NCBI GenBank assembly: GCA_017452785.1
Contig: JAFTLT010000017.1
Span: 1-64,000 of the forward strand
Source of the DNA: Clostridia bacterium
Lineage (GTDB): Bacteria; Bacillota; Clostridia; Oscillospirales; Acutalibacteraceae
Direction: 5' to 3'
Length of the DNA: 64,000 bases
Part shown: piece after piece, positions 41,215 to 48,681 of the stretch
How the letters are laid out: every line of letters begins with the position of its first letter
How positions within the stretch are numbered: position 1 is the first letter of the stretch
Translations under genes and position numbers: made by a program
Notes under the pieces: generated by a model
Database searches by the model: none
Told to the model about the DNA's origin: nothing
The model's input: the letters and a program-made list of their open reading frames with translations, nothing else

Positions 41215-41859
41215 ATGAAATATAAATATATAATGTGGGATTGGAACGGAACGATACTTGACGATTTGCAGATAAATTTTGAAATAGAAAACACTCTGCT
41301 GTCAAGGCGTGGCAAAAAGCCGTTAAAAAGTCTTGAAGAATATCATCAGATATTCGGGTTCCCGATAATCACGTTTTATGAAAAAATGGGCTTCGATCTT
41401 GAAAATGAAAGGTTTGAAGATATTGCAAAGGACTATGTTTTCGAGTATGACGAAAGATTTCCTGAGGCTGAAATTTTTTCTGATGCTGAGAGTGCTCTTC
41501 GTGAATTCAAATGGGAGGGCATAAGGCAGATTATACTTTCTGCCACAGAGCAGAAATTTCTTGAAAAGCAGGTGCGAAGCCACGATATAGACTATCTGTT
41601 TACGGATATTCTGGGCACAAAGGATGTTTATGCAAAAAGCAAGGTGGATGTGGCTCTCAGGTGGATAAGCGAAAATGATATTGACTCTGCCGATGTGCTT
41701 TTCGTGGGGGATACTACCCACGATTTCGAGGTTGCAGAAAACATAGGCTGTGACTGTGTGCTGATTGCAAGGGGTCATAATTCATATGAAAGACTTCTTG
41801 CAACAGGTGCCACTGTTTTAGAAGATATTGAAGAATTAAGGAAGTTGGTGTTAAGATGA
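41215..41859 (+). CDS. HAD-family hydrolase, phosphoglycolate-phosphatase-like
   Basis: A 214-aa HAD phosphatase. Motif I is WDWNGTILDD with nucleophile Asp9; the usual second Asp is Asn11, as in a subgroup with the DWNGT signature. Motif II is ILSAT, motif III K131-region KSKV, and motif IV FVGDTTHDFEVA. A cap domain lies between about 20 and 95. The last bases overlap the glycerate kinase start (ATGA-type overlap), so the two are translationally coupled; phosphoglycolate or a phosphoglycerate-related compound is a reasonable but unproven substrate. Confidence 0.85.
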   Translation: MKYKYIMWDWNGTILDDLQINFEIENTLLSRRGKKPLKSLEEYHQIFGFPIITFYEKMGFDLENERFEDIAKDYVFEYDERFPEAEIFSDAESALREFKWEGIRQIILSATEQKFLEKQVRSHDIDYLFTDILGTKDVYAKSKVDVALRWISENDIDSADVLFVGDTTHDFEVAENIGCDCVLIARGHNSYERLLATGATVLEDIEELRKLVLR

Positions 41860-42962
41860 AAAAAGTTGTAATTGCACCCGATTCTTTTAAGGGTACTCTT
41901 TCTTCTGCTGAGGTTTGCGGTATCGTAAAAGATGTGCTGATTAAAAAGTTCGGCAATATTGAAGTAGTGGAAATTCCCATTGCTGACGGTGGTGAAGGAA
42001 TGACAGACAGCTTCCTTTACGCTTTCCCCGGCTCCGAAAAGATATATATGACAGCTAAAAGTCCTCTTGGCAGAGATATTGAGGTTTACTACGGCATTAT
42101 TGAGGGGGACACTGCCGTTATAGAAATGGCAGCGGCTTCAGGTATAACTATAGAAGAAAAGAACGATGCTCTCAGAGCTTCAACCTACGGCACAGGGGAA
42201 ATGATAAAGCATGCCCTTGATAAGGGAATAAGAAAATTTGTTATCGGCATAGGCGGCAGTGCAACAACCGACGGTGGTATAGGCTGCACCGGTGCACTGG
42301 GCGGAATATTCCTTGACAGTGACGGAAAAGAAGTATCTCTTTGCGGTGAGGGACTCGTAAGCATAGACAGTATTGACTTGTCGGGTCTTGACAGCAGAAT
42401 AAAGGAATGTGAAATAACGGTGCTGTGTGATGTTAAAAATCCTCTTTACGGCAAAAACGGTGCCGCTTACATATACGGCCCACAGAAGGGAGCCAACCCT
42501 AACATGGTGCTTTTCCTTGACAGCGGACTCTTAAATCTTGCAAAAAAGTCGCAGGAGTACCTGAAAAAAGACTTTTCACAGCATGAGGGTGCAGGTGCAG
42601 CTGGCGGTCTGGGCTTTGCTCTGGTGGCATTTTTCGGTGCAGAGCTGAAAAGGGGAATAGAGGCTATTCTTGATATAACTCATTTTGAAGAAAAAACAAA
42701 GGGAGCAGACCTTGTTATAACGGGCGAAGGCAAAATGGATGAGCAGAGCCTTATGGGCAAGGTGCCTTTCGGAATAGCGTCAAGAAGCAAGGGCGAAAAG
42801 ACAATTGCAATAGTCGGTCTTAATATGGCTGATATGAATAAGGTGAGAGCTTCGGGCATAAGTGAAGTGATTGAAACTAACCCCGAACATCTGCCTTTTG
42901 ATGAAATCAAGGCGAACGCCAAAGAGGATTTAGCTTTGGCAGTAGAAAAAATTATACTGTAA
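41856..42962 (+). CDS. Glycerate kinase
   Basis: A 368-aa kinase of the GlxK/GarK family phosphorylating D-glycerate, usually at position 2 in this class. VVIAPDSFKGTLSSAEV opens the protein; IADGGEGMTDSF, GIGGSATTDGGIGC and GAGAAGGLGF are family blocks, and ITGEGKMDEQSLMGKVP is near the C-terminus. Its start overlaps the stop of the HAD gene by four bases. Confidence 0.94.
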   Translation: MKKVVIAPDSFKGTLSSAEVCGIVKDVLIKKFGNIEVVEIPIADGGEGMTDSFLYAFPGSEKIYMTAKSPLGRDIEVYYGIIEGDTAVIEMAAASGITIEEKNDALRASTYGTGEMIKHALDKGIRKFVIGIGGSATTDGGIGCTGALGGIFLDSDGKEVSLCGEGLVSIDSIDLSGLDSRIKECEITVLCDVKNPLYGKNGAAYIYGPQKGANPNMVLFLDSGLLNLAKKSQEYLKKDFSQHEGAGAAGGLGFALVAFFGAELKRGIEAILDITHFEEKTKGADLVITGEGKMDEQSLMGKVPFGIASRSKGEKTIAIVGLNMADMNKVRASGISEVIETNPEHLPFDEIKANAKEDLALAVEKIIL

Positions 42963-43050
42963 ATTAAGAAAAACTATTGATTTATTAAAAGAAATATGGC
43001 TTAATATAAGGTAGTGTAAAAAATCTAATTAAAAGTTAGGAGCAAATAAA

Positions 43051-44574
43051 ATGGCACAGATCAAAAGATTAAAGTATTTTGTAGACGGTCAATGGCTTGA
43101 GTCAAAGACAGAAAAGTATATGCCTGTTTACAACCCCAGCACCGGTGAAGTTATTGCTGAAACTCCCTGCTGCACAGCAGACGAGGTTGAAGCAGCTATC
43201 GCTTCGGCAAAGGCAGCTTTCCCTGCATGGTCAAACACACCTGTTATGAAAAGAGTTCAGGTGCTTTACAAATTCCGTGAGCTTCTCATTGAGCATATGG
43301 ACGAGCTTGCAGAGCTTTGCGCAACTGAGCACGGCAAGGTTCTCTCAGAAGCAAAGGGTGACATTCTCAAGGTTAAAGAACCTGTTGAGCACGCTCTGAG
43401 TGCTCCCTCACTCACAATGGGTGACTGCATGAGAGACACATCAAGCGGCTATGACACAACACTTTATTATGAACCCGTCGGCGTTTTCGCAGGCATCGTA
43501 CCGTTCAACTTCCCCGGTATGATTCCTATGGGCTGGATGGTGCCCTGCTGCATTGCTTGCGGCAACACAATCGTGCTCAAGCTCGCTTCAATGACCCCCA
43601 TGACAGCTATGAGACTTAACGACCTTCTCATTGAAGCAGGTCTTCCCAAGGGTGTTGTTAACCTTGTTACCTGCTCAAGAGTTGAAGCTGACATTCTTCT
43701 CAAGCACCCCGATGTTAAGGGCATCACCTTTGTTGGTTCAACTAAGGTTGGTCTTCATGTTTATAAAGAAGCATCAGCAACCGGCAAGAGAGTTCAGGCT
43801 CTTTGTGAAGCTAAGAACCATGCTCTCGTTCTTGAAGATGCTGCACTTGAAAGAAGCGCAAGAGGTATCATCAACTCCTCATTCGGTTGCGCAGGCGAAA
43901 GATGTATGGCTCTGCCCGTTGTTGTGGCTCAGGAAAGCATTGCTGACAAGCTTGTGGCACTTCTTAAGCAGTACGCTCAGGAGCTTAAGCTCGGCCCCGC
44001 ATATTGCCCTGAATCAACTCTCGGCCCCGTTGTAACAGCAGAGCATAAACAGAGTGTAATTAACTGGATCAACAAGGGTATCGAAGAAGGTGCAACTCTT
44101 GTTCTTGACGGCAGAGATGCTAAGGTTGAAGGTTATGAAAACGGCTTCTATGTCGGCCCCACAATTCTTGATAACGTTACAGAGGAAATGACTGTCGGTA
44201 CTCAGGAAATCTTTGGCCCCGTGCTCTGCATCAAGAGAGTCAAGAACTTTGAAGAAGGTCTTGCTCTTATGAACCGTAACCCCTATGCTAACGGCTCAGT
44301 TATTTTCACACAGAACGGCTACTATGCAAGAGAATTTGCAAAGAGAACAGATGGTGGTATGGTCGGCGTTAATGTTGGTATCCCCGTACCCGTTGGTGTG
44401 TTCCCCTTCACAGGCCACAAGCTCTCATTCTTCGGCAATCTCCACTGCCTCGGCAAGGATGCATTCCGCTTCTTCACAGAAACTAAGGCTGTAACAACAC
44501 GCTGGTTTGACGAAGAGGAAATGAAGGCTACAACTGTTGACACATGGGACGGCTCAGTTGGCGGCGGCGTGTAA
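43051..44574 (+). CDS. Methylmalonate-semialdehyde dehydrogenase (CoA-acylating) type aldehyde dehydrogenase
   Basis: A 507-aa ALDH. VPFNFPGMIPMGWMVPCCIACGNT and FGCAGERCMALPVVV with catalytic Cys are the MMSDH/MmsA pattern, distinct from generic ALDHs. It would convert malonate- or methylmalonate-semialdehyde to acetyl- or propionyl-CoA with NAD. No inositol or valine catabolic genes are in the window. The codon use is strongly biased, like the ribosomal genes, suggesting high expression. Ribosome site TTAGGAG. Confidence 0.88.
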   Translation: MAQIKRLKYFVDGQWLESKTEKYMPVYNPSTGEVIAETPCCTADEVEAAIASAKAAFPAWSNTPVMKRVQVLYKFRELLIEHMDELAELCATEHGKVLSEAKGDILKVKEPVEHALSAPSLTMGDCMRDTSSGYDTTLYYEPVGVFAGIVPFNFPGMIPMGWMVPCCIACGNTIVLKLASMTPMTAMRLNDLLIEAGLPKGVVNLVTCSRVEADILLKHPDVKGITFVGSTKVGLHVYKEASATGKRVQALCEAKNHALVLEDAALERSARGIINSSFGCAGERCMALPVVVAQESIADKLVALLKQYAQELKLGPAYCPESTLGPVVTAEHKQSVINWINKGIEEGATLVLDGRDAKVEGYENGFYVGPTILDNVTEEMTVGTQEIFGPVLCIKRVKNFEEGLALMNRNPYANGSVIFTQNGYYAREFAKRTDGGMVGVNVGIPVPVGVFPFTGHKLSFFGNLHCLGKDAFRFFTETKAVTTRWFDEEEMKATTVDTWDGSVGGGV

Positions 44575-44626
44575 GCGCTTCGCTAAAAGAATAAAGAATA
44601 GAGAAGAAAGAATAAATAATAATTTA

Positions 44627-44656
44627 AGCGGCAGATTTTTGGTCTGCCGCTTTTGC
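44627..44656. terminator. Terminator between aldehyde dehydrogenase and XRE genes
   Basis: AAGCGGCAGA pairs with TCTGCCGCTT around a short loop, then TTGC. The same AAGCGGCAG-type stem recurs after 45663 and 46570. Confidence 0.75.
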
Positions 44657-44659
44657 TAT

Positions 44660-44875
44660 TTATTTTTTACTGTATGGTTTAACTTCGTCGGTTCTGTCCA
44701 TTAAATAGTCAAGGCTTGTTTTATAGAAATCTGCAAGGATAATCAGGTTTTCTGTTGTGGGCATCAGGTCGCCACGCTCATATTTTGAAAGTATGCTTTG
44801 GGAAATGCCGGTTTCCATTTGCACCTTCAGCTGTGTATATTCATTCAGAACACGTATCAATTTAATATTCTTCAT
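44660..44875 (-). CDS. Small XRE-family transcriptional regulator
   Basis: A 71-aa Cro/C1-type protein, nearly all helix-turn-helix: IRVLNEYTQLKVQMETGISQSILSKYERGDLMPTTENL, ending ADFYKTSLDYLMDRTDEVKPY. It is divergent from the zinc-ribbon membrane protein gene. A near-perfect palindrome at 44940-44960 lies between them and is the likely operator. Confidence 0.85.
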   Translation of the reverse strand: MKNIKLIRVLNEYTQLKVQMETGISQSILSKYERGDLMPTTENLIILADFYKTSLDYLMDRTDEVKPYSKK

Positions 44876-44939
44876 ATCGTCACCTCTATATTCAAATTTA
44901 TCATAAAATATGCTTAACTTTCATAATTGTTTTGAATAT

Positions 44940-44960
44940 AATATTCATATTGTGAATATT
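44940..44960. promoter_or_regulatory. Probable XRE operator
   Basis: AATATTCA (44940-44947), 5-bp centre, TGAATATT (44953-44960): perfect 8-bp arms in the divergent promoter region. Confidence 0.6.
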
Positions 44961-44991
44961 TACTCTTATTGTGAAAATTATGGAGGTAAAA

Positions 44992-45360
44992 ATGAAATAC
45001 TGTCAGAATTTTGGAAACGCTATGCTCAATGAAGAAACAGTCTGCTCGCAATGCGGAATATCTCAGGTGCCTGTAGCAGAGACTGTGACTGCCGATGAAG
45101 ATGAGGGCAGTAAAATAGGATACGGAATACTAGGCTTTTTTATTCCTGTTGTAGGACTCATTCTTTATATTCTTTGGAAAAAGGAAAAGCCTTCCACGGC
45201 AAAGGCGGTGGGAAGAGGCGCATTGGTAAGCTTTGTGCTTGGGATAATTTTCTATATTGTTGTGATGGTGTGTTCCATTCTGTTTATCGATTCGGAATTC
45301 AGTGAAATGGAAGACTATATGTATGAAGACTACCTTGTTGAAGAAGTCTGCATGAGATAA
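44992..45360 (+). CDS. Zinc-ribbon membrane protein
   Basis: A 122-aa protein: an N-terminal zinc ribbon (KYCQNFGNAM ... VCSQCG), two transmembrane helices (about 45-65 and 85-110) and an acidic tail. The first knuckle normally reads CxxCG; here the second Cys is Phe (CQNFG), so only three of four ligands remain. Start at 44992 after GGAGG. Function unknown; the divergent XRE gene may control it. Confidence 0.75.
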   Translation: MKYCQNFGNAMLNEETVCSQCGISQVPVAETVTADEDEGSKIGYGILGFFIPVVGLILYILWKKEKPSTAKAVGRGALVSFVLGIIFYIVVMVCSILFIDSEFSEMEDYMYEDYLVEEVCMR

Positions 45361-45391
45361 TTCTTTCACTGTAGCCTGCTGCAAATAGGGC

Positions 45392-45470
45392 GGGCGGCTC
45401 CATAGCCGAACAGAGTTCGGCTCGGCAAAATTTGCCGTAAAATCGCTTTGCGATTTTAATGGAGCCGCCC
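45392..45470. repeat. Compact four-stem junction repeat
   Basis: Outer stem GGGCGGCTCCAT (45392-45403) with ATGGAGCCGCCC (45459-45470) encloses three hairpins in a row: GCCGAAC/GTTCGGC (45405-45421), CGGCAAA/TTTGCCG (45423-45437) and AAAATCGC/GCGATTTT (45439-45457). All arms are perfect. Almost every base is paired, like a cloverleaf, but it is not a tRNA. Confidence 0.85.
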
Positions 45471-45494
45471 TACCTGCATCCTGCCGCTTTTATC

Positions 45495-45523
45495 TTGACT
45501 TGCTGCGTAGGTAGTGCTATAAT
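45495..45523 (+). promoter_or_regulatory. Promoter of the 34-aa peptide gene
   Basis: TTGACT (45495-45500), 17-nt spacer, TATAAT (45518-45523). Confidence 0.8.
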
Positions 45524-45558
45524 CGAATTACAACAGAAACTTTTTGGAGGAATATATT

Positions 45559-45663
45559 ATGAAAAACAGCGAGAAAAGCAGCATAACCGTAACTGAGCTT
45601 CTGGATATGATCAAGAATTTCGTTGACAATATTATTGCCATGCTCAAAAGTCTCTTTGAATAA
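45559..45663 (+). CDS. 34-aa amphipathic small peptide
   Basis: A short gene with a TGGAGG ribosome site and its own promoter and terminator. After a polar start (MKNSEKSSI) the peptide is one amphipathic helix, TELLDMIKNFVDNIIAMLKS, ending LFE. This helix aligns without gaps to residues 4-23 of the 35-aa peptide at 1465-1572, with most differences conservative. No signal peptide or cysteine. It stands as a single-gene unit. Function unknown. Confidence 0.75.
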   Translation: MKNSEKSSITVTELLDMIKNFVDNIIAMLKSLFE

Positions 45664-45676
45664 TGTTTAACAATAT

Positions 45677-45709
45677 AAAAGCGGTGGGCCTTATGCCTGC
45701 CGCTTTTGT
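45677..45709 (+). terminator. Terminator of the 34-aa peptide gene
   Basis: AAAGCGG and GGGC pair with GCC and CCGCTTT across 45678-45706, then TTGTTGTTTT. Confidence 0.75.
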
Positions 45710-45868
45710 TGTTTTAGCCCTGTGTGTCAATAAAACCTTAACATAACTTAATTTTTCCTAATTAATTGTTTACAAAACAAAATCCTTGTAAAAACAAACT
45801 ATCATTAAATTTTTAACATTACTCTTTTAAAATTACACCATAATAAAAAACGAAAGAGGTAATGTAAA

Positions 45869-46216
45869 ATGAAAAACAATGACAAAGAATTTCTCGTAGA
45901 ACAGATCAGAACAAAATATTCTGAGAAAGAGTACACACAGCTTGACAAATTAAAGGCTCTCGATAAAAAGGTCAGCAAGCCTGCCAACGTTTTCGCCTAT
46001 GTTTTCGGTACTGTTTCAGCTCTGGTGCTGGGAACAGGTATGAGCTTCGCAATGAAGGTTATCGGTGCCAGCATGGCTATGGGTATAGTTATCGGTCTTG
46101 TGGGCATACTAATGGCTGTTATCAATTATCCTATTTACAAGAAAATTCTTGCTTCTCGCAGAAAAAAGTATGCTGCCGAAATAATGAAGCTCAGCGACGA
46201 GCTCCTTAATAAATAA
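45869..46216 (+). CDS. Small two-helix membrane protein
   Basis: A 115-aa protein with a charged N-terminal helix (residues 1-40), two transmembrane segments (about 43-63 and 66-90) and a basic C-terminal helix. Homologous proteins are common in gut Clostridia and sometimes carry unconvincing enzyme names; I see no catalytic motif. First of three closely spaced genes. Ribosome site AAAGAGG. Confidence 0.72.
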   Translation: MKNNDKEFLVEQIRTKYSEKEYTQLDKLKALDKKVSKPANVFAYVFGTVSALVLGTGMSFAMKVIGASMAMGIVIGLVGILMAVINYPIYKKILASRRKKYAAEIMKLSDELLNK

Positions 46217-46228
46217 GAGGTGACAACG

Positions 46229-46477
46229 ATGTTGAATTTTTTTAAGAAGGCTTTCAGTGATATGAAAGAAAGCGCAAAGGCACAGCATGAGGTTGATAAG
46301 GCAAATTTTGCCGCCGTCAAAGCTGAGTCAAAGGCACAGTGGGAAGAAGCTAAGGCAATGGGCAGACCTGAAACCTATCAGAAAATAATGGAGGCTGAGC
46401 GCCTTGAAAAAATCAGGGAAGCAAATGAACGCATTGCCGATGCAGAAGCAAGAATTAACGAGGCTAAGAATAAATAA
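46229..46477 (+). CDS. Small coiled-coil protein
   Basis: An 82-aa, highly charged, all-helical protein (FFKKAFSDMKESAKAQHEVD, then EERIADAEARINEAK-type heptads). No membrane segment. It follows the two-helix membrane protein by 12 bp and precedes a 26-aa membrane peptide by 12 bp, so the three form an operon, perhaps a small membrane-associated complex. The ATG at 46229 follows AGAGGTG. Function unknown. Confidence 0.7.
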   Translation: MLNFFKKAFSDMKESAKAQHEVDKANFAAVKAESKAQWEEAKAMGRPETYQKIMEAERLEKIREANERIADAEARINEAKNK

Positions 46478-46489
46478 GGAGGCAGTATA

Positions 46490-46570
46490 ATGAAAAAGGC
46501 AATAATTCCTGCAGCTGTTGTTGCAGTTGTAGCAGCTGTTGCTGTTATTATCAAGAAGAAGAGTAAATAA
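46490..46570 (+). CDS. 26-aa membrane micropeptide
   Basis: A tiny gene with a strong AAGGAGG ribosome site. The peptide is MKKAII, then a 14-residue Ala/Val helix, and a basic end IIKKKSK: a single transmembrane segment flanked by lysines. It is the last gene of the three-gene unit 45869-46570 and is followed by a terminator. Function unknown. Confidence 0.65.
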   Translation: MKKAIIPAAVVAVVAAVAVIIKKKSK

Positions 46571-46574
46571 AAAT

Positions 46575-46612
46575 CAAAAGCGGCAGGCGTAATACCTACC
46601 GCTTAACTTTTT
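46575..46612 (+). terminator. Terminator of the micropeptide operon
   Basis: AAGCGGCAGG pairs with CCTACCGCTT, followed by AACTTTTTT. Confidence 0.75.
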
Positions 46613-46679
46613 TAGTGCACTCGCCGTGCAGGCATTACTTTCTTGAAAGAAAGTAATCAAAGAACTTTACCTGTCTATT

Positions 46680-47681
46680 TTATAGCAGCTCTGCACCGTG
46701 CTCTTTGCAATACTTGATTGTTTCTTCATCCCAATAAGATGACTGCACCTCACCGATGTGAGCCTTGCGAAGGAAGAACAGGCACATTCTCGACTGACCG
46801 ATGCCGCCGCCGATAGTGTAGGGGAGCTCACCGTTGAGGAGTGCCTTGTGGAAAGGAAGTGACTTTCTGTCTTCGCAGCCGCTTTCCTTGAGCTGACGCT
46901 CCATAGCCTCCTCGTCAACACGAATGCCCATTGATGAAAGCTCAAGAGCAATGTCAAGCAGGGGATAGTAAACAATAATATCGCCGTTGAGAGTCCAGTC
47001 GTCATAGTCGGGGGCTCTGCCGTCGTGGGGCTTGCCGTCTTTAAGCTTTGTGCCGATCTTCATAAGGAAGATTGCGCCATATTCTTTTACGGCAGCGTAC
47101 TCACGCTCTTTGCGGCTCAGGTCGGGATATTTTTCTTCAAGCTCGTCTGAGGTGATAAAGGTAATCTTTTCAGGCAGAAGTGAGCCGATGAAGTTGTATT
47201 CCTTGGTTATGTAATATTCTGTGTGGCGAAGTGCTGAGTAAATGAGCTTGACTGTCTTTTTGAGAGTGTGCTCGTTTCTTTCATCCTTGCCAATGATTTT
47301 TTCCCAGTCCCACTGGTCAACGAAAATGGAGTGGATGTTGTCGGTGTCTTCGTCACGGCGTATAGCATTCATATCAGTGTAAAGTCCTTCACCCTGCTCA
47401 AAGCCGTACATATTAAGTGCGAAGCGCTTCCATTTAGCCAGTGAGTGAACTATTTCAAATTTTTTGCCGCTGAAAACGTCAAAGGAAACAGGTCTTTCGG
47501 TACCGCTGAGATTGTCGTTAAGACCGCTTTCGGTGTCAACAAAAAGGGGAGCAGAAACTCTTGTCAGATTCAGCTCAATTGCAAGGTCTCTTTCAAAAAA
47601 GTCCTTAACCTTTTTAATTGCTACTTCTGTTTCACGCAGTGACAGATGAGGCACATAATCCTCAGGTATATAATGTGACAT
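46680..47681 (-). CDS. asnA: Aspartate-ammonia ligase
   Basis: A 333-aa AsnA making asparagine from aspartate, ammonia and ATP; class II synthetase-like fold. The conserved blocks are RVSAPLFVDTESGLNDNLSG, MNAIRRDEDTDNIHS, FVDQWDWEKII and GGGIGQSRMC. Length matches E. coli AsnA (330 aa). The ribosome site is GGAGGG and a near-consensus promoter lies upstream. No T-box is seen in the short leader. Confidence 0.97.
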   Translation of the reverse strand: MSHYIPEDYVPHLSLRETEVAIKKVKDFFERDLAIELNLTRVSAPLFVDTESGLNDNLSGTERPVSFDVFSGKKFEIVHSLAKWKRFALNMYGFEQGEGLYTDMNAIRRDEDTDNIHSIFVDQWDWEKIIGKDERNEHTLKKTVKLIYSALRHTEYYITKEYNFIGSLLPEKITFITSDELEEKYPDLSRKEREYAAVKEYGAIFLMKIGTKLKDGKPHDGRAPDYDDWTLNGDIIVYYPLLDIALELSSMGIRVDEEAMERQLKESGCEDRKSLPFHKALLNGELPYTIGGGIGQSRMCLFFLRKAHIGEVQSSYWDEETIKYCKEHGAELL

Positions 47682-47721
47682 AGGAAAACCCTCCTAAGGT
47701 CTTTGAATTGATACAGCAATA

Positions 47722-47751
47722 ATTATAGCAAAACAGACACCTAAATGTCAA
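47722..47751 (-). promoter_or_regulatory. Promoter of asnA
   Basis: On the minus strand TTGACA (47746-47751), 18-nt spacer, TATAAT (47722-47727). Confidence 0.75.
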
Positions 47752-47865
47752 TAATAACTTTTTATGGTGAAAGCAGTCCCACTTCGTCATATTGCACAAA
47801 AACATACAACTTTTTTCTGACAAATTGACAACAGAGTAGAATCGGATTTTTTTGCGAAAAAACTC

Positions 47866-47894
47866 TTGATTTTTTGTTTTTCATAGTGTATTAT
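47866..47894 (+). promoter_or_regulatory. Promoter upstream of the aroK leader
   Basis: TTGATT (47866-47871), 17-nt spacer, TATTAT (47889-47894); predicted start near 47901. Confidence 0.65.
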
Positions 47895-47900
47895 ATGGAC

Positions 47901-48030
47901 GTACTCAAGAGAGAGTACAAAAGAGAATGAAAAGTTCTCACCTTAAAATGCTTACTCCACTATAATGTTTTCTTCATATTTTCTCCTTTTAAAAGCACTC
48001 GGTTTTCTCCCCGGGTGTTTTTAATTTTTC
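47901..48030 (+). ncRNA. Candidate small RNA or attenuated leader before aroK
   Basis: From the promoter start, GTACTC/GAGTAC forms a first hairpin (47901-47918). A 12-codon frame (47927-47965) could be a leader peptide. Pyrimidine-rich words TTTCTCCTTTT and TTTTCTCCCC resemble anti-Shine-Dalgarno seeds of Firmicutes small RNAs. CACTCGG (47996-48002) and CCGGGTG (48011-48017) form a terminator followed by TTTTTAATTTTT. TTCTCACC (47935-47942) can pair perfectly with GGTGAGAA (48050-48057), a helix enclosing the terminator. It is either a terminated small RNA or a transcription-attenuating leader. Confidence 0.5.
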
Positions 48031-48107
48031 CGGACACGGATAAATAAATGGTGAGAAGTAAGAGGGAACAGTGAAGATGTACCAAAAAAATAAAAAGGGT
48101 GTATATA

Positions 48108-48605
48108 ATGAAAAGCAATATTGTTCTTATAGGAATGCCTGCAGCAGGCAAGAGTACCGTTGGGGTACTGCTGGCGAAATCTTTTCTCAAAGACTTTGTA
48201 GATACTGACCTGATTATACAGAGCAGGTACGGCTGTACGCTTAGCAGTATAATAGAAAAAGAAGGCACAGATGCATTCCTTAAAATAGAAAATGACAGCA
48301 TATGCTCACGTGAATATTCCTCGTGCGTTATTGCAACAGGCGGCAGTGCCGTTTATGGCGAACAGGCTATGGAGCATCTTAAAAAAGACGGCATAGTTGT
48401 TTATCTTGAAATTTCACTCGGCGAAATAGAAAAGCGCATAGGCAACATCACAACGAGAGGTGTTGCCATAAAAAACGGTGAGTCCCTTGCCGAACTTTAT
48501 AACAAGAGAGTGCCCCTATATAATAAGTATGCAGATATTACGGTTAATTGTGAGGGGTACTCTGCCGAGGAATGTGTTGAGAAAATTATAAACAGTCTGA
48601 ACTGA
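48108..48605 (+). CDS. aroK: Shikimate kinase
   Basis: A 165-aa P-loop kinase phosphorylating shikimate in aromatic amino acid synthesis. The Walker A is GMPAAGKSTVG; FVDTDLIIQ binds shikimate, ATGGSAVY is the conserved GG loop, and the lid has TTRGVAIK. The usual lid reads RPLL, so this is a divergent member, of the type adjacent to unlinked genes in Clostridia. It is the only aro gene in the window. The start at 48108 follows AAGGGTG. Confidence 0.8.
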   Translation: MKSNIVLIGMPAAGKSTVGVLLAKSFLKDFVDTDLIIQSRYGCTLSSIIEKEGTDAFLKIENDSICSREYSSCVIATGGSAVYGEQAMEHLKKDGIVVYLEISLGEIEKRIGNITTRGVAIKNGESLAELYNKRVPLYNKYADITVNCEGYSAEECVEKIINSLN

Positions 48606-48681
48606 TTTTTCAGGCTTTATTGACATATAGCAAAAAAAGGTGTAGTCTTATACATAGACCTTAAGAAAGGAATTAACTGTT

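Noticed and set aside
45392-45470. tRNA gene
   Set aside because: Cloverleaf-like pairing but no T-loop GTTC-A-A pattern in place, no CCA-side acceptor, and stem lengths do not fit.
47682-47760. T-box riboswitch before asnA
   Set aside because: The leader is too short and lacks the AGGGTGGNACCGCG motif.
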